Source: Bacteroidota bacterium (GTDB lineage: Bacteria > Bacteroidota > Bacteroidia > Flavobacteriales > Flavobacteriaceae). Taken from it: a stretch of 37,152 nt of DNA. This document shows positions 7,449-15,823 of this stretch, piece after piece. Both the position numbers and the translations under genes were made by a program. Where the stretch lies: positions 1 to 37,152 of the forward strand of contig JAEZGB010000071.1 in the NCBI GenBank assembly GCA_023437485.1. Reading direction: 5' to 3'. Numbering within the stretch: position 1 is the first letter of the stretch; the number at the start of each line of letters is the position of its first letter. Below the pieces are notes generated by a model. That model saw nothing but the letters and a program-made list of their open reading frames with translations, was not told the origin of the DNA and made no database searches.

Positions 7449-10106
7449 ATGAAAAAAATTTTACTGTTCCTGGCAGCTGCGATGGTAGCGATTCCGGTTT
7501 CGGCCCAAAAAGGTGGCTGGGCCAAGGTCGGTGCTGACAAAGCTCGAGGGTTGGAGCGTGTGAGAGAGGGATCTTATGCTGAAAATCAGCAATTGTACGT
7601 ACTAGATGTACAGGCGATGCGGCAAACCCTTGCCCAGGCGCCGGACAAATTCTCCGGGCAGCCCGGTGTTGAGATTCTCATCCCGAACGCCGATGGCGCA
7701 CTTGAGAAATTCGTTGTTTGGGAAAATTCAAATTTTGCGCCCGGACTTCAGGCACAATTCCCCGATATCCGTGCTTATGCGGGCAAGGGAATTGACGATA
7801 AATACGCGACCATCAATTTCAGTATGTCGCCCCAGGGTATCCAGACCATGGTGTTGCGCGCTGATAAAGGTTCCGAGTTTATCGAGCCCTATACAAGTGA
7901 CCGTTCGGTTTACGTATTCTTTGACTCAAAAACGCGTTCCAAAGCAACTTTGCCACTGGTTTGTACCACTGAAGACGTGGCTTTGAACGTTGAGCTCCTC
8001 CGCGGGAATGAAACCGCGCTTTCCAACAATGGAGTGTACAAGACCATGAGGCTCGCCCTTTCATGTACTGGCGAATATGCCCAGTATTTTGGTGGAACGG
8101 TCGCCGATGCGCTTGCCGCGATGAACGCTACGATGACACGCGTAAATGGAGTATTTGAGCGGGACCTTGCCCTACACCTTAATATTATAGAGAACAACAC
8201 GCTGGTTATTTATACCAATCCGCTGAGCGATCCTTATGCGGCGGCATCCAACATGAATTTGTGGAACGGCCAATTGCAGACCACTTTGACCAATGTCATC
8301 GGTGAGGCGAATTATGATATCGGCCACCTGTTTGGGGCCAGCGGCGGAGGCGGAAATGCCGGTTGCATAGGATGCGTTTGCAATCCCGGAAAAGGAAGCG
8401 CGATCACATCCCCTGCCGACAACGTCCCAATGGGAGATTTCTTTGATATTGATTATGTGGCGCATGAGATGGGCCACCAACTTGGCGGAAACCACACCTT
8501 TTCACATGGTGGCGAAAACAACCAGGTGAATGTTGAGCCCGGATCAGGTTCAACCATCATGGCCTATGCCGGAATTACCGGGGCTACTGATGTGCAACCA
8601 CACTCTGACGACTACTTTACTTACAGAAGTATTTTGCAGATCCAGTCTAACTTGGCCAACAAGACTTGTCCTGTAACGGTTACCATGACAAATCAGACGC
8701 CGGTAATCAGCGCCGGGCCAGATTGGACCATTCCAAAGGGAACCGCCTTTATACTCACCGGAACCGGTTCAGATGCCGATGGTGACGCGCTTACGTATAC
8801 CTGGGAGCAAAATGACGACGCTTCAGGCGCATCCCTTGGAAATCCCGGTTCATTCCCTGCAGGAAATAAACTTACCGGGCCAAACTTTCGTTCACTTACG
8901 CCAACCGCATCATCGGTGCGCTACATGCCAGCTTACGAAACAGTGCTAAACGGCTCACTTGCCAGCACATGGGAAGCGGTATCGACAGTAGGCCGAAACC
9001 TGAACTTTACTCTTACTGCACGTGACAACGCGGCCGGAGGAGGTCAGACCCAAACCGATGCCACCATTATCACCGTCAGCGGAACGGCGGGGCCATTCGC
9101 GCTCACGTCACAGAACGCAAGCGGAATCAGCTGGACACAAGGTTCGACCCAAACGGTTACCTGGAGCGTGAACAATACCAATACGCTCGCGGGATCTTCA
9201 AATGTGAACATCAAACTCTCGCTTGACAATGGAGTTACCTGGCCAATTACGCTGGCTTCAAATGTGCCGAACGACGGTTCTGAAACCATCACGGTTCCAA
9301 ACGTGGCCGCGCCTTACTGCAGGCTTTGGATTGAGCCGGTAGCAAATATTTACTACGCGGTGAACTCCACCCCGTTCGCGATTGGCTATACAGTCACCAC
9401 CTCTTGCGCCACTTACAACAACACCAGCGGGTTCGCAATTCCCGATGGCGTAGGTGCGGGTTACGGCCCGATGGCGACCAGCAATATTACGGTTCCCGCC
9501 ACAGGCACGGTTGGCGATGTGAATGTCGGCCTCAACGTAAGCCACACCTGGCCAAATGATCTTGAGATCACCTTGCTTCACAATGGCACTTCGGTTATTC
9601 TGTGGAACCGGGCCTGCGGAAACAACGACAATTTCAACATTACGCTTAGCGATGGTTCGCCCAATTTTACATGCGTGGCCAACATGACCGGTACTTATTC
9701 GCCTTCGCAACCGCTTTCGGCTTTCAACGGGCTTGAGGCCAACGGCGTTTGGACTTTGCAGGTTCGCGACGGTTATCAGCAGGATACAGGGTCAGTGAAC
9801 TCGTGGAGCATTGAGGTTTGTACCCAAACCGCGACACTGTCTACACCTGAAAACGGACTTGCCAATTTTGCGGTTTATCCGAACCCAAACAATGGGAATT
9901 TCAATATCCAGTTTGAGAGTACATCGGGTAGTGGTGTCAATGTAATGGTTCACGACATCCGGGGCCGTGCGATTCTGTCGCGCAATTTTGCCAATAGCGG
10001 ACTCTTTAACCAGAATGTCTCGCTGGAGAACGCGCAGTCAGGAATTTACATGCTCACCGTAAGCGACGGAGAGCGCAAGGAGGTGCGTAAAATTGTTGTG
10101 GAATAG
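7449..10106 (+). CDS. Secreted reprolysin-like zinc metalloprotease with P-domain and T9SS sorting domain
   Basis: This 885-residue exported peptidase starts with a signal peptide (MKKILLFLAAAMVAIPVSAQ). A ~190-residue pro-region contains a single cysteine (C172) before the catalytic domain. The metzincin zinc site HEMGHQLGGNH is at residues 339-349 (three His ligands plus catalytic Glu340), and the Met-turn 'GSTIMAYAG' follows about 30 residues later. Residues ~420-640 are beta-sandwich/Ig-like domains. Residues ~652-793 form a proprotein-convertase-type P-domain ('HTWPNDLEITLLHNGTS' ... 'GVWTLQVRD'). The last ~80 residues are the T9SS type A sorting domain ('VMVHDIRGRAILSRNF' ... 'EVRKIVVE'). 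It probably degrades extracellular protein; substrate unknown. The next gene is a close paralogue on the same strand, separated by a terminator and a new promoter. Confidence 0.93.
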   Translation: MKKILLFLAAAMVAIPVSAQKGGWAKVGADKARGLERVREGSYAENQQLYVLDVQAMRQTLAQAPDKFSGQPGVEILIPNADGALEKFVVWENSNFAPGLQAQFPDIRAYAGKGIDDKYATINFSMSPQGIQTMVLRADKGSEFIEPYTSDRSVYVFFDSKTRSKATLPLVCTTEDVALNVELLRGNETALSNNGVYKTMRLALSCTGEYAQYFGGTVADALAAMNATMTRVNGVFERDLALHLNIIENNTLVIYTNPLSDPYAAASNMNLWNGQLQTTLTNVIGEANYDIGHLFGASGGGGNAGCIGCVCNPGKGSAITSPADNVPMGDFFDIDYVAHEMGHQLGGNHTFSHGGENNQVNVEPGSGSTIMAYAGITGATDVQPHSDDYFTYRSILQIQSNLANKTCPVTVTMTNQTPVISAGPDWTIPKGTAFILTGTGSDADGDALTYTWEQNDDASGASLGNPGSFPAGNKLTGPNFRSLTPTASSVRYMPAYETVLNGSLASTWEAVSTVGRNLNFTLTARDNAAGGGQTQTDATIITVSGTAGPFALTSQNASGISWTQGSTQTVTWSVNNTNTLAGSSNVNIKLSLDNGVTWPITLASNVPNDGSETITVPNVAAPYCRLWIEPVANIYYAVNSTPFAIGYTVTTSCATYNNTSGFAIPDGVGAGYGPMATSNITVPATGTVGDVNVGLNVSHTWPNDLEITLLHNGTSVILWNRACGNNDNFNITLSDGSPNFTCVANMTGTYSPSQPLSAFNGLEANGVWTLQVRDGYQQDTGSVNSWSIEVCTQTATLSTPENGLANFAVYPNPNNGNFNIQFESTSGSGVNVMVHDIRGRAILSRNFANSGLFNQNVSLENAQSGIYMLTVSDGERKEVRKIVVE

Positions 10107-10127
10107 TTATTATTATTCAACCATAGG

Positions 10128-10154
10128 AAAAGCGGCAGGGATGCCGCTTTTTTT
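10128..10154 (+). terminator. Intrinsic terminator after the first metalloprotease gene
   Basis: A perfect 10-bp stem (10128-10137 with 10142-10151), loop GGGA, is followed by Ts to 10154. It separates the two paralogues into different transcripts. Confidence 0.88.
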
Positions 10155-10187
10155 ATTTCTTCAGCCCTCCGATTAATTAAACTTTAA

Positions 10188-10195
10188 TATATTTG
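10188..10195 (+). promoter_or_regulatory. -7 promoter box of the second metalloprotease gene (TATATTTG)
   Basis: TATATTTG matches TAnnTTTG exactly and lies 20 nt before the ATG at 10216. With the terminator at 10128-10154 it indicates independent transcription of the second paralogue. No strong -33 TTG is evident in the AT-rich upstream stretch. Confidence 0.6.
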
Positions 10196-10215
10196 GGGAT
10201 TAACAAAATTTTAAA

Positions 10216-12927
10216 ATGAAAAGAAATTTACTCTTAAGTTTCCTGGCCATTTTTGTCTTTGCGGGCGCAATGGCTCAGAGTTCCCTCTGGCAGGAAACCA
10301 GTCAGGACCGCATTGCGGGGCTTGCAAAAAAAGAACGTGGCTCAATGCCGACGGAGTTCAAGCTATATGCATTGGACCTGGCCCAACTCAAGTCACAGCT
10401 TCAATCAGCTCCATCACGTCACGATGGTGCGGTTTCAAATGTGATCATGCCCTTTCCCGATGCCGATGGAAAAATGTCGCATTACCGCATTTACGAAGCG
10501 TCGGTTATGCATCCTGAGCTTGCGGCCCGTTACCCTGAAATCGGTTCGTATGTGGGGCAGGGGGTTGAGGACCCATCAGTTTCCATCCGTTTTAGTGTGA
10601 CCTTGTTCGGGCTTCACGTCATGAGGTTCGGCACAAACGGAACCAGCTACATTGATCCTTACACTTCTGATAACAGCCGCTACATTGTTTATGAAAAGCG
10701 CAACCTTCCACCTTCAACGGTGCACCAATGCCTTGTTGAAGATGAACCGGTTGAAATGGCTTCCCGAATGGAAGAATCGCTGCTTGCCAATGACGGTATC
10801 TTCCGTATCTACAGGCTGGCGATGGCATCTACAGTTGAATATTCAACATTCCACGTAAATGCCGCCGGAGTTGGCTCAGGCACCACTGCCCAGAAGAAAG
10901 CCGCGGTACTTGCCGCGATGAACGTGACCATGACCCGAATCAACGGAATTTATGAGCGCGACATGTCCCTTACCATGCAGTTGGTTCCCAACAACGACGC
11001 CATCATCTTTATCACTACTGATTCCTTCAGCAATGACGATGCAGGTCAGCTTATCAACCAGAGCCAATCGGTAATTGACGCTACCATCGGGCCGGCCAAC
11101 TATGACATCGGGCATACGGTAAGTACCGGCGGCGGCGGATTGGCTCAAAGCCCGTCAGTTTGCCTTAGCGGCAAGGCTCGCGGTATCACCGGTTCTCCTT
11201 CACCGGTTGGAGATGCGTATGACATTGATTTTGTTGCGCATGAGATCGGACACCAATTTGGTGCGAGCCACACATTTAACGGTATCGGCGGAAACTGTAC
11301 AACCGGCACCCGTGCTCCCGCCTATGCGGTGGAACCCGGATCAGGAAGTACCATTATGGCCTACGCCGGAATTTGCTCGGCAGTGGATGTACAGCCAAAC
11401 AGCGATGATCACTTCCACGCCGTGAGCATTGGCCAGATGATGAACCACGTTCAGGGTGCAGGAGGATGCTCAACCAATGTTCCCAACAACAACACGCCTC
11501 CGGTAGTAAACGCCGGACCTAATTACACAATTCCAAACGGCACCGCGTTTATCCTGAAAGGAACCGCATCTGATGTCAATGGCGACGTGCTTACCTATTG
11601 CTGGGAGCAGACCAATACCGAAATTTCACCCACTGCGAGTTCATCTCCTTCACCTACCAATACGGTAGGCCCGAACTTCCGTTCAAACTCGCCGTCAATT
11701 TCGCCAAACCGCTATATGCCAAACCTGCAAAGTGTTTTGGACGGTAACCTGGCCCCCACCTGGGAAGTGATTCCAACAGTGGCGCGCAGTATGAACTTTG
11801 CACTTACCGTTCGCGACAACCGCACGCCAAATGGCGGACAGACTAACCGCGATGACATGACCGTGACATTTGCTTCGGTAGGGCCCTTTAAAGTGACTTC
11901 TCCGAGCGTGGAGAACGTGACCTGGATTCAGGGTACTACGCAAACCGTAACCTGGGATGTTGCCGGAACCACCGCGAACGGGATCAACACTTCCAATGTG
12001 AACATCCTTCTTTCAACTGACGGTGGCCTTACATTTTCCACGGTTCTTGCCGCCAACACTGCCAATGACGGTTCTGAGACCATTACCGTTCCAAACGTGG
12101 CGGCTCCCTACTGCCGAATCATGATTGAGCCGGTTGGCAATATTTACTACGCGGTTTCCAAGAGCATCGCCATTGGCTATACCGTTGAGGTAGTGAATAC
12201 CTGTAATACCTACACTGCCAACCCGGGCACTCCGATCGCGGCGCAAAACCCGCCCGCATGGCAAATCCTGGGCTCGGTAACGGTTCCTGTGAACTCTGTA
12301 ATTTCAGACATGAATGTGTCGGTAAACATTACCCACCCGCGCATCAATGACCTTTACATCGGGTTGTTACCACCGGGCGCTACTACAGTTGGACAGATCA
12401 GGATCCTGTACCAGCAAGGTTGTTCATCTTTCTTTACAGCAGGAATGAACACAACTTTTGACGATGAAGGACTAGTCCTTTCTTGCCCGGGCATCGCTGC
12501 CGGCAACAGTTACAAGCCTCTCAATACATTGAGTTTCTTTGACGGGCAAAACTCACAGGGAGACTGGAGGTTGGTCATTGCCGATGTGGCCCCCGCCAAC
12601 AACGGTACCCTGAACAGCTTTTCGGTTGAAATTTGTTCAACCACCACCACGGTGACCCTGGACAACCCGCAGTTCGGTCTGCAGGATTTTGCACTTTATC
12701 CTAACCCGAACAACGGAAGCTTTACCGTAGGATTCACTTCCAACACGGCCAGCCCGATCAAAATCAGCGTGCATGACATGCGCGGGCGCCGCGTATTTGA
12801 AAGCAGCTACCCCAACAACGGGCTGTTTTCGCAGGACCTTCAGCTTGACAATCTGTTGAGCGGAATCTATCTTGTGACGGTGCAGGATGGCGACCGCAAG
12901 GAAGTCAAACGCATTGTGGTTGAATAA
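10216..12927 (+). CDS. Secreted reprolysin-like zinc metalloprotease, paralogue of the preceding gene
   Basis: This 903-residue protein has the same architecture as its left neighbour. It has a signal peptide (MKRNLLLSFLAIFVFAGAMAQ) and a pro-region with one cysteine, also at residue 172. The zinc site HEIGHQFGASH is at 342-352 and the Met-turn is 'GSTIMAYAGIC'. Ig-like domains follow, then a P-domain at ~660-808 ('HPRINDLYIGLLPPG' ... 'GDWRLVIAD') and a T9SS type A tail ('ISVHDMRGRRVFES' ... 'EVKRIVVE'). The catalytic and P-domain regions are strongly similar between the two, and some stretches are near-identical in DNA, so they probably arose by tandem duplication. The pro-region and cysteine-rich loop before the zinc site differ, which suggests different activation or substrates. 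Function is inferred from family only. Confidence 0.93.
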   Translation: MKRNLLLSFLAIFVFAGAMAQSSLWQETSQDRIAGLAKKERGSMPTEFKLYALDLAQLKSQLQSAPSRHDGAVSNVIMPFPDADGKMSHYRIYEASVMHPELAARYPEIGSYVGQGVEDPSVSIRFSVTLFGLHVMRFGTNGTSYIDPYTSDNSRYIVYEKRNLPPSTVHQCLVEDEPVEMASRMEESLLANDGIFRIYRLAMASTVEYSTFHVNAAGVGSGTTAQKKAAVLAAMNVTMTRINGIYERDMSLTMQLVPNNDAIIFITTDSFSNDDAGQLINQSQSVIDATIGPANYDIGHTVSTGGGGLAQSPSVCLSGKARGITGSPSPVGDAYDIDFVAHEIGHQFGASHTFNGIGGNCTTGTRAPAYAVEPGSGSTIMAYAGICSAVDVQPNSDDHFHAVSIGQMMNHVQGAGGCSTNVPNNNTPPVVNAGPNYTIPNGTAFILKGTASDVNGDVLTYCWEQTNTEISPTASSSPSPTNTVGPNFRSNSPSISPNRYMPNLQSVLDGNLAPTWEVIPTVARSMNFALTVRDNRTPNGGQTNRDDMTVTFASVGPFKVTSPSVENVTWIQGTTQTVTWDVAGTTANGINTSNVNILLSTDGGLTFSTVLAANTANDGSETITVPNVAAPYCRIMIEPVGNIYYAVSKSIAIGYTVEVVNTCNTYTANPGTPIAAQNPPAWQILGSVTVPVNSVISDMNVSVNITHPRINDLYIGLLPPGATTVGQIRILYQQGCSSFFTAGMNTTFDDEGLVLSCPGIAAGNSYKPLNTLSFFDGQNSQGDWRLVIADVAPANNGTLNSFSVEICSTTTTVTLDNPQFGLQDFALYPNPNNGSFTVGFTSNTASPIKISVHDMRGRRVFESSYPNNGLFSQDLQLDNLLSGIYLVTVQDGDRKEVKRIVVE

Positions 12928-12946
12928 CCCCTTTGTTAAAAACCAG

Positions 12947-12977
12947 AAAGGCCGTTCCATTGGGACGGCCTTTTTTT
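12947..12977 (+). terminator. Intrinsic terminator after the second metalloprotease gene
   Basis: A 12-bp stem with one G-U pair (12947-12958 with 12962-12973) and a tight loop is followed by a T run to 12977. Confidence 0.85.
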
Positions 12978-13057
12978 ATGCTTTTTTTTGGCGTGCCGGC
13001 GCGTTTGCTTTTGAGTCAAAACAGCCTGTGCGGGCGCCGTCGCGTTATCACCTGTGT

Positions 13058-13078
13058 CTTTTGCACGCGGTGCAAAAG
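13058..13078. repeat. Perfect 9-bp palindrome CTTTTGCAC-GCG-GTGCAAAAG in a 194-nt spacer
   Basis: The two arms are exact reverse complements around GCG. The right arm plus the next two bases reads TACTTTTG on the minus strand (13073-13080), a perfect -7 box, but no gene lies just downstream on that strand. It may be a regulator site, a hairpin, or an orphan promoter. The remainder of 12978-13121 shows nothing else that I can assign. Confidence 0.45.
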
Positions 13079-13121
13079 TACGCCGGCTCTACCGCTCACG
13101 CAGTTATCAACGGTAATTGAA

Positions 13122-13643
13122 TTATTTGAGGGTTGCCCTGATCTGTTTTGTAACCTGCGGAATTTCGCCTGTTTGGAAGTCAAGAGAAACCTGTACCTGA
13201 TCCTTGCCGGAAACCGTAAGTGTTCCCCGGTTGACGTCAAAGTAGCCTACCTGATCTTTTGGGCAAAAACAAAACCGGCCGTAAAGCAGCTTTACCTGTC
13301 GCAGTTCGGCGTCCTTGAATGAGAGTTCCTGCCCGGCCTGTCCAATCTCAAACAGCACCTCTTCGCGGTAGCCGCTATCAGGCAGGGTCGCTTCATTTCC
13401 GCGCGTGTACTCGTATTTTACCACATGGGTTTGCTGGCTGTCTTCCAGTTTGTAATAAGATCGGCCAAAGTCGTCCTTGACCACGGTGAAAGTTTTGTTG
13501 CGAAGGAGTTGTGTTGTGCATGTCCCTTTTGGCGGGCATGGAATCTCCTGGGCGGGTTTGGGCTGGTTTTGGGCCATATCTTTTTGGGCACATTTGCAGC
13601 CTGCCAACGCGAGGCCAAACAGGATAACGGCGAATTTGTTCAT
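13122..13643 (-). CDS. Lipoprotein of unknown function downstream of pth
   Basis: The 173-residue protein starts at the ATG at 13643. Upstream in-frame codons are ignored because this start gives a lipoprotein signal peptide, MNKFAVILFGLALAGC, with lipobox LAGC and a cysteine at residue 16. The mature part is polar, with 'CPPKGTCTTQ', 'FGRSYYKLEDS', 'GYREEVLFEIG' and 'GRFCFCPKDQVGYF', and it ends in beta-like alternating strands. It has several cysteines (KCKC-type pairs and FCFC) but no motif I recognise. It would be anchored in the periplasm-facing inner or outer membrane. The start is 28 nt past the pth stop on the same strand, so the two are probably co-transcribed. Confidence 0.8.
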   Translation of the reverse strand: MNKFAVILFGLALAGCKCAQKDMAQNQPKPAQEIPCPPKGTCTTQLLRNKTFTVVKDDFGRSYYKLEDSQQTHVVKYEYTRGNEATLPDSGYREEVLFEIGQAGQELSFKDAELRQVKLLYGRFCFCPKDQVGYFDVNRGTLTVSGKDQVQVSLDFQTGEIPQVTKQIRATLK

Positions 13644-13671
13644 GACGTGGTTTTTGTTAAAGATACAAAAA

Positions 13672-14301
13672 TCATTTGCCGTTATACGCACTCATGGTAT
13701 TGCCCAACCCTGCGGTTCCAAAAGAGCGGATTACGGCCGTTGCGGTATCCAACCTTTCTGGCAGTTTGACGTTCTCATCGTCATTCCATTCGCCAAGAAC
13801 GTAATTTACCTGGCCGCCTTTATGAAATTCATCGCTGATCCCAAACCGGAATCTCGGGTATTGGTCAGTGCCAAGAACCTGTTGGATACTCTTGAGCCCG
13901 TTATGGCCGCCGTCACTGCCTTTGGGCCGGATGCGGATAGTGCCAAAGGCGAGGTTCAGGTCATCGGTTATTACCAACAGGTTTTCCAACGGGATATTTT
14001 CCTTGTCCAACCAATACTTGACGGCTTTGCCGCTTAGGTTCATGTAAGTGTTGGGCTTGAGCAGGAAAAAGGTTCGGCCCTTGAATTTGTATTGTGTTAT
14101 TTCACCCAGCCTGGCAGTCTGAAAAGTGAGGCCCTCAGTAGCAGCAAGCCTGTCCAATACCTTAAAGCCTATGTTGTGCCGCGTGTTGGCGTATTCGGGG
14201 CCTATATTGCCCAGGCCCGCAATCAGGAATTTTTTCATGGGATCCAATGGTTCAGCCGGTGCTGAGGTGTTGCGGCGAAGAAGGTTCTTTAGCCAATTCA
14301 T
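13672..14301 (-). CDS. pth: Peptidyl-tRNA hydrolase
   Basis: It releases tRNA from peptidyl-tRNA dropped by stalled ribosomes. The core shows 'FLIAGLGNIGPEYANTRHN' with the conserved Asn and catalytic His of TRHN, 'KPNTYMNLSGKAV', 'ITDDLNLAFGTIRIRPKGS' with the catalytic Asp, and 'GGHNGLKSI'. From the ATG at 14301 it has 209 residues, about 20 more than E. coli-type Pth. The extra N-terminal segment (MNWLKNLLRRNTSAPAEPLD) resembles an extension I recall from flavobacterial Pth. The alternative ATG at 14238 gives 188 residues, starting MKKFLIAGLGN. A -7 box at 14305-14312 sits so close to 14301 that it favours the shorter form or a leaderless mRNA, so the start is uncertain. Confidence 0.94.
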   Translation of the reverse strand: MNWLKNLLRRNTSAPAEPLDPMKKFLIAGLGNIGPEYANTRHNIGFKVLDRLAATEGLTFQTARLGEITQYKFKGRTFFLLKPNTYMNLSGKAVKYWLDKENIPLENLLVITDDLNLAFGTIRIRPKGSDGGHNGLKSIQQVLGTDQYPRFRFGISDEFHKGGQVNYVLGEWNDDENVKLPERLDTATAVIRSFGTAGLGNTMSAYNGK

Positions 14302-14304
14302 ACG

Positions 14305-14312
14305 CAAAGGTA
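14305..14312 (-). promoter_or_regulatory. Candidate pth -7 promoter box (TACCTTTG)
   Basis: On the minus strand TACCTTTG matches TAnnTTTG. It ends 3 nt before the ATG at 14301 and lies 67 nt before the ATG at 14238, so its use would decide which Pth start is real. Confidence 0.5.
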
Positions 14313-14340
14313 TCATTTTTACGATTTGGCCCGCGTGAAG

Positions 14341-14453
14341 GATTGAAGCGGCAGCCTTTGCCGGGCCTCGCTGGCCCTAAAGCCTGCGAGGCCCGGCAAA
14401 GCTACAGCGTACAGCCTGACGGCGGCGCAGCGAAGCACAGCCGGCGGCACGCC
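14341..14453. repeat. REP-like GC-rich element with a 16-bp perfect inverted repeat
   Basis: Arms 14356-14371 and 14386-14401 (CTTTGCCGGGCCTCGC and its complement) enclose a 14-nt loop. A second GC-rich stretch (14414-14450), with GGCGGC / GCCGGC and AGCGAAGC, runs up to the nuoN stop codon. No T run follows on the minus strand, so this is not a standard terminator. The composition differs from neighbouring AT-richer spacers. It looks like a dispersed repetitive extragenic element, but only one copy is in the window. Confidence 0.6.
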
Positions 14454-15821
14454 CTACAACAAATCCATCACCGCCGAGGGGAACAGTCCCAGCGCCAGGT
14501 TGAGCAAAATGGCGGCCACGGCTACGGCATGGAAAGCGAATGGTATAGGTTGGCGTGCATCATTGGGCTCGCGCATGTACATGGCAACGATAATCTTGAA
14601 ATAATAGCCAATACTGATGATTGAAGAAATCACCGCAACAATCACCACGGCAAGGTAACCGCCTTCAATGGCCTGGTTGAACAGCATGAATTTGGCAAAA
14701 AAGCCGGAGAAAATAGGGATGCCCGCCATTGAGATCAACGCACCGGTGAGCACTGCGGCCAATACGGGCGCAGTTTTCCCGAGGCCCGCAAAGGCGTCAA
14801 TGTCTTCGCGCTGGGTGTTCTTGTAAACATAAAGCACCACTGCGAAGGCGGCAATTCCGGCAAAAGTATACGCCGAGGCATAATACAAAAGCGTATCGGC
14901 CGAGGTGGAGAGCGCGAACATCACCATTAGCATGTAACCCGCGTGTGAGATCCCGGAAAAACCAAGCATCCTTTTGACATTTGTTTGGCGCAGGGCCATG
15001 ATGTTGCCCACCACCATGGAGAGCATTGCCACCACGGCAATCATGTACTCAAACGGCACCGAAATATTGGCGTTGAGCGTTGTCGCAATCTTGAAAAGTG
15101 CCGCCATTGAGGCTACTTTCGCCAATGTGGACATGGTTGCTGTAGTAAGGGCCGGAGAACCTTCGTAAACGTCGGGCGCCCAAAAATGAAACGGTACGGC
15201 GGCGATCTTGAACAAAAGGCCCGCGACCATCATGATAAGCCCGATAAAGAACCAGTTGGGGATTACCTCGGATTTTGACAGCTCATAGATTTCGGCGACG
15301 TCAAAAAATCCGGTAGCGCCGTAAATCAGACAGATTCCGAAGAGGATGAATCCCGAGGCGAACGCGCCCATCAGGAAGTACTTCATTCCTGCTTCATTGC
15401 TTCGGATACTGAGCCTGTTGCTTGCGGCCAAAACATAGAGCGCGATGGATAGCACTTCAATGCCCAGGAAAAACATGGCGAGGTTGCCAAAAGAAACCAT
15501 GGCCACGGCACCGGCAAGCAAAAATACTTTGATCGACACAAAATCAGAGAGCTTAGCGGGTTCGTTGCTGTAAAAGTCCTGGCTCATGGCCACCAGGAAA
15601 ATGGTCAGGATAATAAAAAGCCCGGAGAATGCCGATGAAAAGTTACTGGTTACAATCATGTTGCTAAAGTAACCCGCGGTGGTCCCGTATTCCATGGAAG
15701 TAATTCCCAACGCGGCAGCCAGCCCGATCAGGGTGATGGGTATGATGGCTTTTCTCAGGTTGATGATCTCGAGCAGCAGGACAATGACGCCAAGGCCGGT
15801 AATTGCGATTAATGTATTCAT
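14454..15821 (-). CDS. nuoN: NADH-quinone oxidoreductase subunit N
   Basis: This is the last gene of the nuo operon and one of three antiporter-like proton-pumping membrane subunits of complex I. The 455-residue, highly hydrophobic protein has ~14 predicted helices. Family features include 'FLGIEVLSIALYVLAA' in an early helix, 'KYFLMGAFASGFILFGICL', and 'FKIAAVPFHFWAPDVYEGSP' with the key Lys and the P-x-H-x-W motif. 'RMLGFSGISHAGYMLM' has the central His/Lys channel region, and 'AGIPIFSGFFAKFMLF' is near the end. Length is slightly under the E. coli protein (485), as is common in this phylum. The gene starts 2 nt after the nuoM stop, and its product packs between NuoM and the NuoAJK group. 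Confidence 0.97.
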   Translation of the reverse strand: MNTLIAITGLGVIVLLLEIINLRKAIIPITLIGLAAALGITSMEYGTTAGYFSNMIVTSNFSSAFSGLFIILTIFLVAMSQDFYSNEPAKLSDFVSIKVFLLAGAVAMVSFGNLAMFFLGIEVLSIALYVLAASNRLSIRSNEAGMKYFLMGAFASGFILFGICLIYGATGFFDVAEIYELSKSEVIPNWFFIGLIMMVAGLLFKIAAVPFHFWAPDVYEGSPALTTATMSTLAKVASMAALFKIATTLNANISVPFEYMIAVVAMLSMVVGNIMALRQTNVKRMLGFSGISHAGYMLMVMFALSTSADTLLYYASAYTFAGIAAFAVVLYVYKNTQREDIDAFAGLGKTAPVLAAVLTGALISMAGIPIFSGFFAKFMLFNQAIEGGYLAVVIVAVISSIISIGYYFKIIVAMYMREPNDARQPIPFAFHAVAVAAILLNLALGLFPSAVMDLL

Positions 15822-15823
15822 GG

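Noticed and set aside
12978..13121. Possible tRNA or coding gene in the spacer
   Set aside because: No cloverleaf, no T-arm sequence and no open frame with start could be found on either strand; only the palindrome and -7 box stand out.
14356..14401. Intrinsic terminator of the nuo operon
   Set aside because: The stem is strong but is not followed by a T run on the minus strand, so it is listed as a REP-like element instead.
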